64,000 nt of DNA from contig JADNRX010000090.1 in NCBI GenBank assembly GCA_015501595.1, forward strand, positions 1-64,000, in the 5' to 3' direction. A program made the translations under genes and the position numbers. The notes beneath the pieces were generated by a model. That model was given only the letters and a program-made list of their open reading frames with translations, had not been told where the DNA came from and made no database searches. The stretch is from Hymenopellis radicata (taxonomy: Eukaryota > Basidiomycota > Agaricomycetes > Agaricales > Physalacriaceae). Shown here one piece after another: positions 1-12,900 of the stretch. The stretch's first letter is position 1. Each line of letters starts with the position of its first letter.

Positions 1-1106
1 TGAGGTCTTCGCTCTTCAGATGTTCGAATTTCGGCAAAAGAGTGTCCAACAGATGCTTCTTCATATTGAGCATGAAGAAGTAAAGCTTGAGAGCTCCTTC
101 CGGTGTTCGCTCGTCGAGAATGCTGGCATCTGCATAGTCAAGTTTGATATGTCCTTCGACCTGAGAATACTTTTAGTATGAGAAGCAGAGGTTTAAAATG
201 CAAAACATACATCAATAGTCGCATCCCACAGTTCCTTCTTGCCGGACGAGTCGACTGCCAAACCATAGATGGTCACATCGAGTACGCCCAGGCGCCGCAA
301 GTGGAGAGTACATGCCATGAGACCAACAATAACCTGATTTCTCACATAGTCTAGGTCGTTAAGCTTGTACTCTGTCAAGAAGCCGATGATTATGAGAGTG
401 AGGGCGCTGTCTTTGCCGTTGCGAAAGGGATTAACGTTTTTGTTCCCGCGTGGGCGACACTTGCGGAAAATTTCGTTTTGGATTCGGCATATCCAAGCGA
501 GGTCCATGCGACCCCAAACCTCTTTCTGTCTGGACTGGGGCGCGTCCGGAACAGGGTACTTATTCTCAACTCTGATTTCGCGAACGGAATGAGATATTGA
601 AGAGCACGGCTGGATCAAACTGACCTAATTCTATTGCCTGCCTTCGGTACCTTCTCCTCGTCCCACTCAAAGGCGGTAGTTATTAGATTGTCAAAAAATT
701 GACGGAAGGAGGCCTCCGAATAATGAGTGCGCGTACAGTGATGGTTCCAGGTCAGGCCGAGGTAGGGGTAGTTCGTGGCAAAGTCGTGTGTATCCTCGAC
801 AACCGAACTCACGGGCCAGTTGGTTCTAATGCCTTTATAGAATTCATAACATCGGTGGCCCTCGGAGACTGTGGGAGGGAAGGGAAGTGTGACTGCCTTG
901 AGATTCTCCAGACGAGCGAGGGATTTAGGGGATTGCCCCCCTTCATCCTCTTCCATGGGAATCTCGATGAAGTCAAAGCAGTCTATCCAGTCAATAAACT
1001 TCATCTCGTCTTTGCATAGCCTAGGTCACTGTTAAAAATGGTTAGAGAAGACGGGTAGTGCGTCATACGCGTACGTGGAAGGCGCGCGCGATGGCGGCCG
1101 GGACAT
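1..1106 (-). CDS. hypothetical basidiomycete protein, 3' end off the window
   Basis: The exon chain reads leftwards from an ATG at 1106: exons 1106-1069, 1020-651, 609-211 and 161 to below 1, with three introns of 48, 41 and 49 nt that all have GT-AG borders and keep one frame. The first exon encodes a short Ser/Pro-rich N-terminus (MSRPPSRAPSTYA). The body contains the motif KFIDWIDCFDFIEIP, an Asp-rich region near residues 95-130, and a C-terminal part with LLDTLLPKFEHLKSEDL still open at base 1. I do not recognise a named domain. It resembles lineage-specific basidiomycete hypothetical proteins, but that is an impression from memory. The start is chosen because it is the only ATG giving the right splice phase into the next exon. 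The 41-nt intron is short, so that junction is the least certain. Confidence 0.6.
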
Positions 1107-2723
1107 GTCGCTGGAAAATGGTAAGTAAATCAAACGCATTTAACGTATGCCATCTACGCACTCGTCAGAAAAATCTGACATATTCGATGTTTGGAATCGC
1201 AGCTACCATATGGTGGTCGGTGGGAAAGAGTCAGAGTTCGGCCGCGTGGAGCAATTGTCTTACCTTGCGACGATCCCACTTCAAGTCGCCGCGTTATGTA
1301 GTGCCACTCCGGTTCCCTGAGTAATGTTCTATCGATTTGCGCATGGGTCAACCTGGATGAATTCACGCGCCCGACTCGCCATCACCCCCCAAGTAGTATC
1401 ATTATGACTGTCCCCTTCGGTGCAGGATTCACACAGCCTGAACTGTTGAGCGCCTCTGCGCCTCTGTATGCGCCGTTCTGTCAATGCGACGACGCCATGC
1501 TGAACGAGGTTTTACGATCCTCTGGGCTCTCGGCACTTCAAGAAGGCATGAAAGAGAGAGGTAAGACTGTCGCCAGCGAAGGTAGTCTGTAATTATTTTT
1601 CGGGCCTTAGCCGGACCCCAACTTTGCATCACGTGTAAATCACGTTTTGGCACTGGGGCACAGCCACGAAACTCATTAAGCACGCGTTGCATACGCGAAT
1701 CTGCGCTGAAAGGGTGAGCTGTGGAAGTCTTGTGTCTCTAATTGTGCTAAATATGAGGTTTAGGCATCTCTGATGGTGCAGCAGACAGTGAAAACCGCTG
1801 GAACTGGAATAGTGGGTTATTGACAAGGCCTGCCACGTGGCCAAGGTTATGAAGCGAGGAGTTGGCGAGAAGGCAGTTTTGACGGGGTCTGAGGGATTTC
1901 ATGACTAAACCTGCTTTGTTTGTTACCTCTTCTCCAATTGAGAGCATTATCATGGCCATACAGGCTGTAGACGAGGGTTGGTGCGCTGTGTTCCTAATTG
2001 GGTAGGTCGCCCAAATAGGCAGGTAATTAAATTTGAGGTCCTAGGTACACGCCGCGTGTACTAGCAGACTCTAAACACCGAGTACCGCGAGGTGTAGAGT
2101 ATGCCTACGGGAGACTACAGCGAAGGTGACAATCTGTCGACCGGTCACAGATCCTCACACCAGTCCGCTGTGCTGCTCATTCTGGATGAAGGTTCGTATT
2201 CATCTCTCTTGCATGTATGCAATCTCAAAGTATTTCCAGCAACTTCGCACGAAGCCAGCCAGCATTATTCAATGTATCAACATCGCTTGGCAGATTACAG
2301 AACGGACGCCATCATACAAGCCTCGTTGCGGTCGGGGGTTGATATAGATATCGGACACTACGCTGCTCACTGTCGCGCATAGACTGCAATCTGTCATGCC
2401 AGATGCGGACAAGATCGTCAGTATTCTCATTGCGCGCGGCGTCTTATCCCCGTTTCTTCATGCGAATAGATGATTCTGGACGCCGGAAACATTGTAATTG
2501 TACGTCGAAATACACTTTCCTGCGTCATTGGTCGGTTAACTTGCAATTGGAGTTCGACAGTCTTCTCGAAATACCTGTTGACAAGCTGCGCTCTTGTTGA
2601 AGAGTCTCCGGACAAGTAAGTTTAGTATGCAATGACTGAAAATCACCGATATGGATGAACAACAGCAATACAATTCAGAATACAGTATGATACATGAATC
2701 CTATCGTTTCAAATACGAGTCTT
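1107..2723. other. intergenic stretch, no supported gene
   Basis: Only short open frames (up to about 93 codons) occur here, none with recognisable domains or a convincing splice chain. I see no repeat or RNA gene in it. Confidence 0.5.
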
Positions 2724-3819
2724 TCAACATTCATGCAGTGGGGCTGGGGCCGCCTGGGTCGGTTCCGCAGGAGGCGGTGTAGCCGCCTTCTTGTCCGCAG
2801 CGATACGACGTGCCTCTTCGTGGATATCGAGCACTTGCTTTGATGTGTCGGTGTAGAACGTCTTGACCTTCTGGCCGAAAGGCGAGGACAATGCTTTGGA
2901 GTAATACTGAAAATATCTTGAGAGGATTGACTCGGAAACACGGATTGACTGACCTCGCCGGCGGTCTTGGAGTATCCCTTTTCCGCATCAACACCCTTCG
3001 CCCTTTCTGCTGCTGCAGAAACGGTTTGTTGAACTTTGCCGGAGAGGGTCTGATCGGCGCCCAGAGTGCGTGCACCAACGGTCGTGTCAAATGAACGAAA
3101 ATAGGACAGGAAGCGTTGCGAGATGCCCTGCTTGTCTATATGCGTCAAAACGATGGTATCAAGATGAGTTCATGGACGAGGCGAAAGTGACGCACTGTCG
3201 ATTTCAATTGCACGCTGAAGGATCTGGTCGGAGAGTTGATATCCCTTAGCGAGGTATTCGGCAGCGACTAACAGATGGAGACGATAAGGAATCGTCATTT
3301 ACGAGATGAAATGGGTGGGCCACGTACTTCCAGCGCGCGGCTTGTCTGACTGATCGATACCTTCCTTCCCTTCGACGTGTTCTTCATCAGCATGAGCAAC
3401 GTCCGATGACACTGTGAGCGTAGATCCGTCCAATGTTCCACTGTTAAGCTATAGTTTCTGAGCCACCTATGACGCGTATACAAAGCAAGAAGCACACCAT
3501 AAGCGCCGTCTTTGCGGCCGAGGGTTTCTCAAAATGAATGGCAGCAGCATTCTCCGATTCGTTGTAATCCACGGAGGTTATCCTGGATGAATCATGAGCG
3601 CCATGAATGGAGCAGACAATGAGGACTCACGCTCCGCAAAACCTAGTTGAGTTGAGTGAAAAAAGTCATCGATAAGGGTATACGAGACGTACGTAAAAAA
3701 GTCATGGAGACTTTCCTGCGTCGTGGATGGGGCAATGCCCGAGACCTGTACATAGATAGCTGTCAGCGAACTGTGGGAAGACTGAGGCCGGGACTGACAT
3801 TAACAGTAAATGCAGACAT
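2724..3819 (-). CDS. vip1: Vip1-type RRM domain protein
   Basis: Eight exons join in one frame: 3819-3799, 3745-3693, 3642-3631, 3582-3498, 3448-3328, 3267-3196, 3135-2954 and 2906-2724. This gives 242 residues ending in ...PAPLHEC. The N-terminal 70 residues form an RRM: beta-1 FTVNVSGIAP, helix ESLHDFFTFCGAI, then an RNP1-like strand ENAAAIHFEKPSAAKTAL and SGTLDGSTLTV. The C-terminal half carries the Ala-rich helical region typical of fungal Vip1 proteins (KPRAGIAAEYLAKGYQLSDQ, GARTLGADQTLSGKVQQTV). By family it is an RNA-binding protein of unclear process, probably cytosolic. The third exon is only 12 nt (g ttt tgc gga gc) yet encodes the conserved FCG of the RRM helix-strand turn, which supports the model. 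It stands alone, with an upstream TTG/TGG microsatellite at 3822-3851. The assignment is firm; only the precise cellular role is inferred. Confidence 0.9.
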
Positions 3820-4946
3820 GGTTTGTGTTGTTGTTGTTGTGGTGGTGGTGGTTAAGAGCGAAGCCCAGTTGGCGTCGGGACTGCGCCTTTAAGTGGAGGG
3901 GTGACGTCACGAGTAGGTCATTAACAGCTGAATGTCTGAGTCTTGGAATACTCGTTGTTGGCCTGGGCCGAACTAGTTCTCTAGATAAATACGCGTAGCA
4001 CGAGAGGGTACCGGGAATGCCATATAAACGCGAGTCGATAGTACGTCGACTGGACGTTTTTACGCGTAAGCTTGCCAGAAGAACGCTCCTCTATCATCAT
4101 GAAGCATGAAGTCAAATAGCGGGTAAAGTTTTCAATTGAAAGTCAATAAGAATTAAGGCGTTCCTTCCTGCAAGTAGCGACCACAGAAACGACTGGAAGC
4201 CCGGTCAGTCTGCGCTCCTCCTTTTGTTAAAAGCCAAAAGGATTTGGGCACGTCATTCTGATGATGGCCGGATGGATGCCGCTTGGGGTTGCACATCGGC
4301 TATTTCATTTTTTTGTTCTCTCCTTTGTTCCTTGCTGTTGTTCTCCTCCTGGAATCGTTATTGGGCCGTAAATGGATGAAAGACGTTATTGTTCATAGAA
4401 CAAGAAGATGGAAGCGGACGTGGGAGGTATTGGCTTGGATCACACGTGGCTAGCCTAGAACGGAAGTATTTAATTACTGGCGGGAACAGGACGACCGTCA
4501 ATCTTCTCTCTTCCTTCTAACCACTTGCTCTCCAATAGCGTTTTGCTCTGTCTATACTGAGATCCTTTCGCACACACGTCTGAAAGACTCGTACCAGCGT
4601 ATCTGGACTTCCCTCGTGGGTAACACGCCACTCGCCGCGGTCCATCCTACTGCGTTGTGTCCTTCGCGAGGCCATTCCGTGTGCGTTCTTAAACGTTCTT
4701 CTCTCATAGTTTTCTGACCTGCTCGTTTACCTCCACCAGCCGGAACCGAGCTCGACACGGCGTCGAGTCTAGTACAAGCTGTCATACTTGTTTCTTCGCT
4801 TCCTGGCGGCCGCTGGCGTACTCCGTCATCTTGCCCAAGGTCACACAGACTATCACTCGGGCGTTTCACCTTGTATTGAATCGCTCGCCACAACGTAAGC
4901 CTCATAAGTCGCCTCCAATTTCGTGTCTCATTCCTTTACAGCCTTC
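3820..4946. promoter_or_regulatory. intergenic region between divergent genes, with microsatellite
   Basis: This is the divergent spacer between the vip1-like gene and the Ser/Pro-rich gene, so both promoters should lie here. A (TTG)n/(TGG)n microsatellite sits at about 3822-3851, immediately upstream of the vip1 start. The right end (about 4893-4941) looks like a 5'-UTR intron with donor GTAAGC and acceptor TTTACAG, six bases before the ATG at 4947. Confidence 0.4.
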
Positions 4947-5693
4947 ATGGATCGCACCTCCAGTCAGCACTATAGCGACATGCCCCGTTCAGCTCGTCGT
5001 GCCATCCAGCCTACAAAACCAATTGAGATCCCTTCTCGACGCAAACATGCCATCACCTCGTCCCCATACTTGTCCCCCATCCGCGACCAGATGTCGCCAG
5101 ATCTAATTTTTGAAATGTCTCCACTGGCTTCGGAATTTCCGCATTCTGAGAATGGCTGCCCAGTACGTAGCTCAGCGTTGAAGAACGCGAACGAACCGGA
5201 ACCATATCTATATCCTTTCCCCATATTTTCACCCCGCAACTTTTCGGCACTCCGTCGTTCCTCATACACCCCGCCTCCCCCACCGTCTATTCCCCGCCCT
5301 TCTCAAAACTGCGCTCCAGAATCGGTGGATAATTTCCACTTTGACGCGTGGCCCAAGCCGCCTACCACCATCCCGGGTAACGGCGACCAAAATCAAAACG
5401 ATGGTTCCCCAACCATCAAGGGAACCGCGAAACAAAAAATAACGGGGTTCGCACCGTTGTATCCCAGCCCAGTCTCTGATATCTCCACTGAGACTACGCG
5501 ACACCGTGAGCGCCTTTCGCCCACTCCTCGGTACATGTCTCCCTGGACCAATCCATTGGACGATCCAGACGAGTTGGAAGCGTCAATACAGAAGTCATTC
5601 GACTTCGATTCCTTCATGATCCGCCGGGTCAATGAAACGCGAAAATCCTTACTTCATTGTCCTTCTAATCTACGCCTCGCTCACCGGTATTGA
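4947..5693 (+). CDS. Ser/Pro-rich hypothetical protein
   Basis: A single open frame encodes 248 residues from the ATG at 4947. An in-frame ATG at 4923 lies inside what looks like a 5'-UTR intron (GTAAGC at 4893 to TTTACAG at 4941), so the later start is preferred. The protein is low-complexity and rich in Ser, Pro and Arg, with polyproline YTPPPPPSIPRPS near the middle and several SP/TP sites (YLSPIRD, RLSPTPRYMSP) that could be phosphorylated. It has no signal peptide or membrane segment. The C-terminus has an acidic helix-like DDPDELEASIQKSFDFDSFM. A second splice-like pair (GTAAGT at about 5732, TTTCCAG at about 5772) lies just after the stop and may be a 3'-UTR intron. No family recognised; probably intrinsically disordered. 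Confidence 0.6.
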   Translation: MDRTSSQHYSDMPRSARRAIQPTKPIEIPSRRKHAITSSPYLSPIRDQMSPDLIFEMSPLASEFPHSENGCPVRSSALKNANEPEPYLYPFPIFSPRNFSALRRSSYTPPPPPSIPRPSQNCAPESVDNFHFDAWPKPPTTIPGNGDQNQNDGSPTIKGTAKQKITGFAPLYPSPVSDISTETTRHRERLSPTPRYMSPWTNPLDDPDELEASIQKSFDFDSFMIRRVNETRKSLLHCPSNLRLAHRY

Positions 5694-8600
5694 AGTGGGT
5701 CAACTTCTTCTACATCATTAAAGGTAAGTCCATTTATAGCGGAACTACTATCAGGGACTCAACTTCTTTCCAGTACACATTAATTCTCCATCGACTCAGA
5801 ACGAATACGGCATCATACACAGCATAGACTCGTACCCAGCATCGTCTCCACTCTAGCATCATTATCATTCGCATTGGCATCATCATCATTCATACCGCAT
5901 TTTTTTCTCGCTCAAGCTCGCATACCAACCTAGTTTAGTAGTAATCGTTAACAATCAAAAGTCTCTTGCATCGTACAGAAACGTTGAACCCAAGACGAGT
6001 TTGAGATGATTTGCGTCTTTCTGGACCAGGTACGATCACTCTGCCCTGATCGAAGGCACCAACAAGTGCACGTAGCTAAATCCAACCTCGAATCCACCCT
6101 GTGGGAATCTGGCTATTCATCTCTTCGTTCCTGTCTTGTTCCGACGACTCGACCTGCGTTTAGTCGAACCAGGCACCAGGCTCGTGAACCGCTCGTAAAG
6201 AGAGTTTGAGGGTCTCCGCAAACCGTGACAGTCCGGAGACTACGGCCCATAACAATGCAAATGCCAAAACTTCTGGCGTGCTGCACGCCACATGCACACT
6301 CTCAATGTGGGACGATAGATTTTGTATCTTGCTCTTGATCAACCGAAGCATACCTTCGGTCGCATATGCTCGTCGCCTGGGAAGCATAACTAGGCTGAAG
6401 AGGCGGGACTTGTCCAGAGCGGAAAGTCCTCTCGAGACCGGTCGACCGTGTAACTCACAAGGGTCAAGCGGAACTGGATCCGACCCCGCCGCGGTGCACA
6501 AGAAGGCTGTACACTTTCCTCAGGTCATCCGCCAGTATGCTCGGAATCTCGGAATAATCACCACACAGACGTGATTAATTGAGCGAAGCATGTATGCTTC
6601 TCCTCTAGAAGTACGGAGAGGAAATGTTATAAACTTGTTTTAATTGAGGCGTCTCAGGGAGGTCATTTTATGACAGGATACTTAGTGAACTGGTCTCGAG
6701 TAATCTGCGATAATGCTATTCAAGGACAACGTAAATCTCCGCGATGAGGTTACTTACTACTTACAAGATATGAGATGATATGTAGTATCATTTGCGGAAC
6801 ATTCAGCCCGAGAGCAATCGAGGTAGATGCGGATGTGGCGCCGGAAGACCGACTTCGGTTGACGATATCGGTTTGGAGCATCAAACGAACCGAACACCGC
6901 CGGAGTGCGTTACAAGTGAAGATCAGGCAAGTGGTCTACACGCGCGCGCAGTAGATCGTAAGCAAACAACGGCATGGAATACGGAAGAACTTAACTGACC
7001 ATTGGCTGTCAAGTTTTGGTATCAAAGAGTAGTTGGTCTATACGAGGAGAGATACGAACAAAAACACTACCGGAGTAATGTAAGCCCACGGCGTACTATA
7101 GAACCGACAAACGGGCGTGAAGAAACAACCGTTCCCAAAGATATCTGGAGAGCTGCGTAGATCGTGGGGTTTTCGTGTAGTACTTACACGAAAGCTGTAT
7201 ACTGAGTCGCGGTTATGATGGCGGACCAATCGGAGAGGAGGCCCGGAGCGCATGAGACTCCAAGGATACACTGGAAGATTCCAGACTTTGTACGGGCGAA
7301 GAGAAAGACCAAAGAGTCCATACGGCTATCGTAGTGGAATCCGTCAGCTGGCAGTTATGACCTATTTAGCTGCTGCCGGGAGGTAGGCATTTGGTTGCTG
7401 GAGCTGTTAGAGATCAGTAGCTTGTTTCATGACAACGATGTCAATGATGCATGTCGAGTACTGGTAATGTTGTTGATTGTACGTGGGATGGCGAAGTGCT
7501 CGTCCATACCGTACATTGCAAAGACGCAGAGCGCAAAGAGACGGAGCTCCCGGGCCTGTAAGTGCGCTAAGCATTCCATGGCAGATTTGACAGCGAGATC
7601 AATGGTTCTAACGGTGCTCAAAGAGGAAGCATATACAAGCACTCCGTGATGAGGATCACAGAGCTGTTCTGAAGGAAACTCAGTTATCGCGCGATTAATC
7701 TTGAAAGGATCTTCTACATACCCATATCGTCCAAGTCTGCGATACTTCATGCCCAGAAGACGTTGAGTGCCAGTCATGGGCCTAGCCAGAATAAGCTCCC
7801 AGCAACAACACGGTAAAAGGGCTAGTAGTTGAGAAAGAGGGAAACGAAAATAATCGCGAATCCGACCTTAGGCTACACGTCGCCGATAGCCCACGTTTGA
7901 AGGAGGATAAGTACTCCACGTGAGATAGATGTGGTACTTGAGGGGAATGTCACCAGCGTAGCAGCGAGGGGGCTTTTTGAAGAGCTGGGTTCTGCATGGG
8001 TCGACTCAGAGAATGGAACTCTTCATTGATACCGGCTGAGTAGTCGTGCTAGCACGTTCGTTTCCAATTGGCGCAGGACATAGTGGAAGCCATAGACATC
8101 GGAGAGCGCCAGCAAAGAGGTGATAGTTTCAGATCAAGTCGCCAAAATGGCGTGATCGGGTTGGAGGAGCCCAATTTCTTTCCTCGTGCCACTTGTTAGT
8201 CAAGATCATACCTGCTTTCAAGTCGGTAACCAGGAGCCCGATACCAGACCACCTCCGTCGGTCACAGGCGGTCGGGATTTCGAATCCGGAACAATCAGGC
8301 GACAGACATGATAAATGAAGGGAAGACGTTCCCCGAGGCTAGAGCTATGCTTCGCATTCGCTGCAGTGGAGCAATCGTACATTTGGACTATCATTAGTTC
8401 AAACAATTCCCTACCTCAAGGCTCAGGGAGGTTGAACCATTAGTGCAGCGCATGACCCACCTGTGGGACGCCACGCGTGTTTCATACGAAGCTCAAGACG
8501 AGGAACGCAGACGACGCCAGGGACTCTTCATGTATTAGATCGCTCTAATGTACGCCCTGGACTCTCATGTAGTCTCGAGGATTATCGATTAGCATCGATC

Positions 8601-11600
8601 CTACTGCGCTTATTATCAGCGAACAACGAACATCAAACAGGTACTCGCACATCCAGGGGCGCTGGAAGATCGAACGCAATAGAGGTGGAACAGAGTATGA
8701 AGGTTCAGATGATCATCATTAGTATCAGCAAGATATCAGAGACTGTATCGTTACATACCTACGACATCAACTCAAGTTCAATTTGTTGGAACGGCGGTAG
8801 ACGGCGGTACATCTAGGGCGTGGTGAAGAGCGGGTGTGTCGGCGGAGAGACGTCTGTCCAACATAACGTAGAACTTGGGTAGCGATAAAAATCACGGCCA
8901 ACAGAGTATCGCAAGCGGGAATGATGTGTGCCAGCTCGACATGTCTTCTTCAACCTCGGCCCTCAGTTTATGCGACACGGATAGATTATATAGAGGAACC
9001 CACGACCTGAAAAGAGATGAGGTTATTCCGTGCAAAGTTCGCTCCAAAAGCAATCTGTCGACGTGAATCGTGATCGACATGCCAAGCTGAGAAGATGGAT
9101 AGTAGCGAGAGGGACACTATCCTATCAATGTTCAATGCTGATCATTGTCATGTTACAGGGTTAGCTCTTATTGACTTGCACCGCCAGTGCGTTGAGTGAA
9201 TACTTAGCACTCACGTCACTGGCATATCATGGCATATTGAGTCGACGAAATGAACCCCCATGGCGGTCCAAATCGAACTTACCGGCGCTGTCACTCATCA
9301 GTGACACGGAGGCTTCGAATTCATGTCCGAGTCATTCGGCGTCCGTCAGTTCGGGAGAACCGACACATCCGCCGCAATGTGGCGAGGACTTTGCGCTCAA
9401 GCCTCACGCTGATCCTTTCTTTCATGTTCGCGCAGCGGCGAACCCAGAAGGGTACGAACCGAATATGAACCTAGTCCCGCTGTAGTTGGTTCGTAAATAC
9501 TAAACAAGCAGTCCACGGCGGAGCTCACTTCTTCCCCGCCATAGTCCGAGGGCATACCGTTAAGGCATTGCGGTTTATCAATACTCATTCACCGACGCAT
9601 GTCAAGAGGTCAACAAGAAATGATGCGAAGGTAGATAGAGGGAGGCCGTACCGATTTATTCCCCATTCATGAACCTCTCCGGCCGTGCTGAGGTGCCTCG
9701 TTCAAGCCAGGAACAAATTGAGAACGTTATCAGTTCGTCCGACACGGTTTCCAGCCCTCCTCTCGTAGCAGTTCCCACTGGAGCTGCACATGACTCTGGC
9801 AGAGATAGTCTGGTCGTTCCATGTAAGCGTATGCCAGATCGATGATGCACATGAATTAACACTAGACGTCTTCTCGTCGGGAGAAGATCTGTCTTCACTC
9901 GTCTTAATCAACATTCAATAGTGGTACAGAGTTTCACGAACCGTTACACCTGCATGGCAAAAATATAGAGGGACGGCAGTGGGAACGAGACTAGTCTCAA
10001 AGTGACTGGCGCTTCTGGATCTATGCACATCCCTGTTGAAGAAAGCAAGCCAAGAAGGTGGCGCAGGCGCGCTAAACCTCTAGGTCGACGGATATTGGCC
10101 ACCTCTCCGAAGCTGCCTACATTCAGAATTATGCCAATATCGAACGCAAACTGTCCAGGGTGCAGCGCGACTGACACTCTTCCTGACTCGGACCTGCCAA
10201 ACAGACTGGCACCGTTGTCAATACACAACCTGGAGTCGACAAAAAACACAGGAGTGCGCACACATCTCTGGTAGGGCCAAATGGAGCTTTACTTGGAATC
10301 GAAAGAGCAGTGAAGGTTCGGTGCAGTAGTGGGAATCTCCTGTCAGGTGAGTCAATATTGTCCTCTGCAAAGACCAATACCATATCGGCGACCTGAGGAT
10401 TCTCGTTGCGTAGGTACGGCTGCAAGTGTACGGAAACAATCAAGCGTCTGACTGCAATTCCGCCAATAAAGGCGCTACGGTCGGGGAGGCACATTCGGAG
10501 CCCGAGAGCTACCCCGCGGCGCACCCATTACTACCTCATTTCCTCGTCAGCACGACAATCCTCGCACACAGAGCTGTCAAAATCCAAGGGTAAAGAACAA
10601 GCCAAGTGAGGGCTGGACTTTCGGAGGCGGGAGCCGAGGACAGCCTGTCAACGCCTGTCAGCTCGCTAACCGTTCTCCACCTGGTTGTCCCTCCTACTTG
10701 CCCTATCCAACTCGAACCTTTCCGTTCGACACGCCATTGCACGCGATGCTGGATTCTCAGATCCGCTATGCTCGCTCGAATCGTAGGCACTCGAAGTGTG
10801 AATTGGGGTACATAGAGGGAGTTCGAAATGACCACCACCATAACGAGCATGACCATGACCAAATACTGAGGTTATCCGCGTCCGAGGGAGCTGTCAAACT
10901 TGTCTGTTCGCGGAAAATCAGGTACTTCACCGCCCTCGCCATCAATACTTGTAGTGATTTCATTAAACGTGATCGAGTGTGCAGCTGCTCCCAGTCCCAG
11001 TTGCGTCGCGATTTCGCTGCAGGATGGCACAATGATTCGCAACGTTGATGGGGCCCGCTGTGTTGGTAGATCTTTCTTCTTCGTTGGTGGCGTGCGAAGG
11101 TTCCTCCAATTTAAGTCTGTGTTTAGCTTTGGATGTGTGATGAGAACGGGGACAAGATCGTGGGAGAGATAGCGTCTTACTGGTGCCGATGCCCACTTTG
11201 ACATGCGGTATGGTCTATGGTCTGTGACTTCCGAGTTTCAGGAATTCACCCCAGTAGGGGCCTGCGCGTGATGGGCGGATTCAGCACGTAAGATGAGATG
11301 GGCGAGAGTGAGAAACGCTGCGGTGGGCAAGGTAATGGGATTAATATGATTATCAGATTGGCGCTCGAGCTCGAACATGAACTACGTCGCCGTACTGATT
11401 TGTACGCCCATCGACGTGTACCCATTGTCCTTTCAAAATGTCGGATAGACGTGAACTCGCACTGGGGGCTGGAGATTGATGATAAGGAACCACACGAGCA
11501 TACTCAATCCATACAAGATGAGATGTGCGTTGAAATTATTATGTAGATCAAAGATGCCAATGCACGATGGCCTGCCGCGCACTCGTCCTCGGTAATCGGT

Positions 11601-12900
11601 CGAACCAGCACTGATGAGGAGAAGAGGGGAGTGAAGTAAACCGCCAATCGTTTTGGGTCCTGGAAATGGGAGAGGGTCAGGTTACAGCTAGAAAGACGGA
11701 GGACGGGATTGTGTTATACACATGAAGGTGGACCGTCTAGGAGAGGATCGATATCGTGCGCCGCGTAATTCCCAGTGTCTTGGGGTGTTACCGTAATTCG
11801 AACCCTAGGTGCTCCTGGAGAATACAACCGGCCTAGCATCAATCGCGCCCCCCTCCATTGTAATTAGGGTGGAGACGCCACTGCGCGTACAGTCCTTCGG
11901 GGTAGCGGTCGCGTGCAACCTTGATAGCGATCGTATTTAGCGTCTTCCATTCGTAAGATAATTTGACCATAGACCACGTCGATGGACTTTATGCGAGCCG
12001 GCTAGCCTGAGATGTGGGGCTCGAACAACGTGATACCTCACACCCAGCCCAGAACGCCGGCGCGGAATCCTAAAGCCAACGTAGCCGAGGAGGTCGTGTA
12101 TTTCAAAGGGTTGTGTATTTCATCGCAGGCAGAGCTGTCTGTAGAGTGCAGACTGAGACTCGGGGTGTGAGACAGTACGCCACATCGAATCGGGCGCGGC
12201 GTAGGAAGGGAGCTGCGCCTGAAATTTGAAAGGGAATAAGGTCACCAAGGTCGGAGCCTATGGCACTACTTACCACTGATCATCGTTAATATATACGCGA
12301 TCTTTTTTGTCGGGTGCGGAAAAGGGACTTACAAGTTCGATTTCCAATCCAGCGGTGCCTCCCCGACCTCCTCCCTAACACTCTCGCCAAATTGCGGTGC
12401 TTTCGTAGGCGGCCTTGTGTCGTTTATTCACGGCTTCGAGTCCATATGCATACCGTACCGAACTGCATGTTCATTAAATTCATTAAAGCAGGCATGAAAA
12501 AATGACCGGATCCGGTCAATTCGGGGTGCGCTTTGCCCGATTTGAAATTCAGGGCGGGAGGTGAGCTGGCTCAGACGAGTGCAGCGGCAGAGGGGTGGGA
12601 GATCCTAATTCCAATTTCCAGAATAAGAACACGAACTTGAAGGTGTGTCTGTGGAATGGATATTCGGGTCACAAGCGGGAGGCGCTTTGCAAATTGAACG
12701 GCAGAGGCTTTCCGCTGCGAATACATGGAAAGTTGTCGCGCGTGAGAGCAGAATGAATCGCCGATACAGTACACGAACCGGAAGACCAGTGGAGGCGCTG
12801 TGGTGGTGAAAGAAAAAGTGAGAAGCGATCACGTGCCCTGCACGCTTATGGATACCCGGCCCCGGCCCTAGGCTTTGCTTCCGGCTTCCTTATTGACGTC
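5694..12900. other. gene-poor region, no confidently supported gene
   Basis: Over about 7 kb the longest open frames are about 120-130 codons on either strand, and none shows a recognisable domain. Fragments on the minus strand around 7427-7777 and 9944-10524 have ordinary amino-acid composition but are broken by stops and frame changes, so they could be decayed genes. The first ~300 bases (to about 6000) are the 3' flank of the preceding gene. I could not find terminal repeats or tandem units by eye. Confidence 0.4.
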
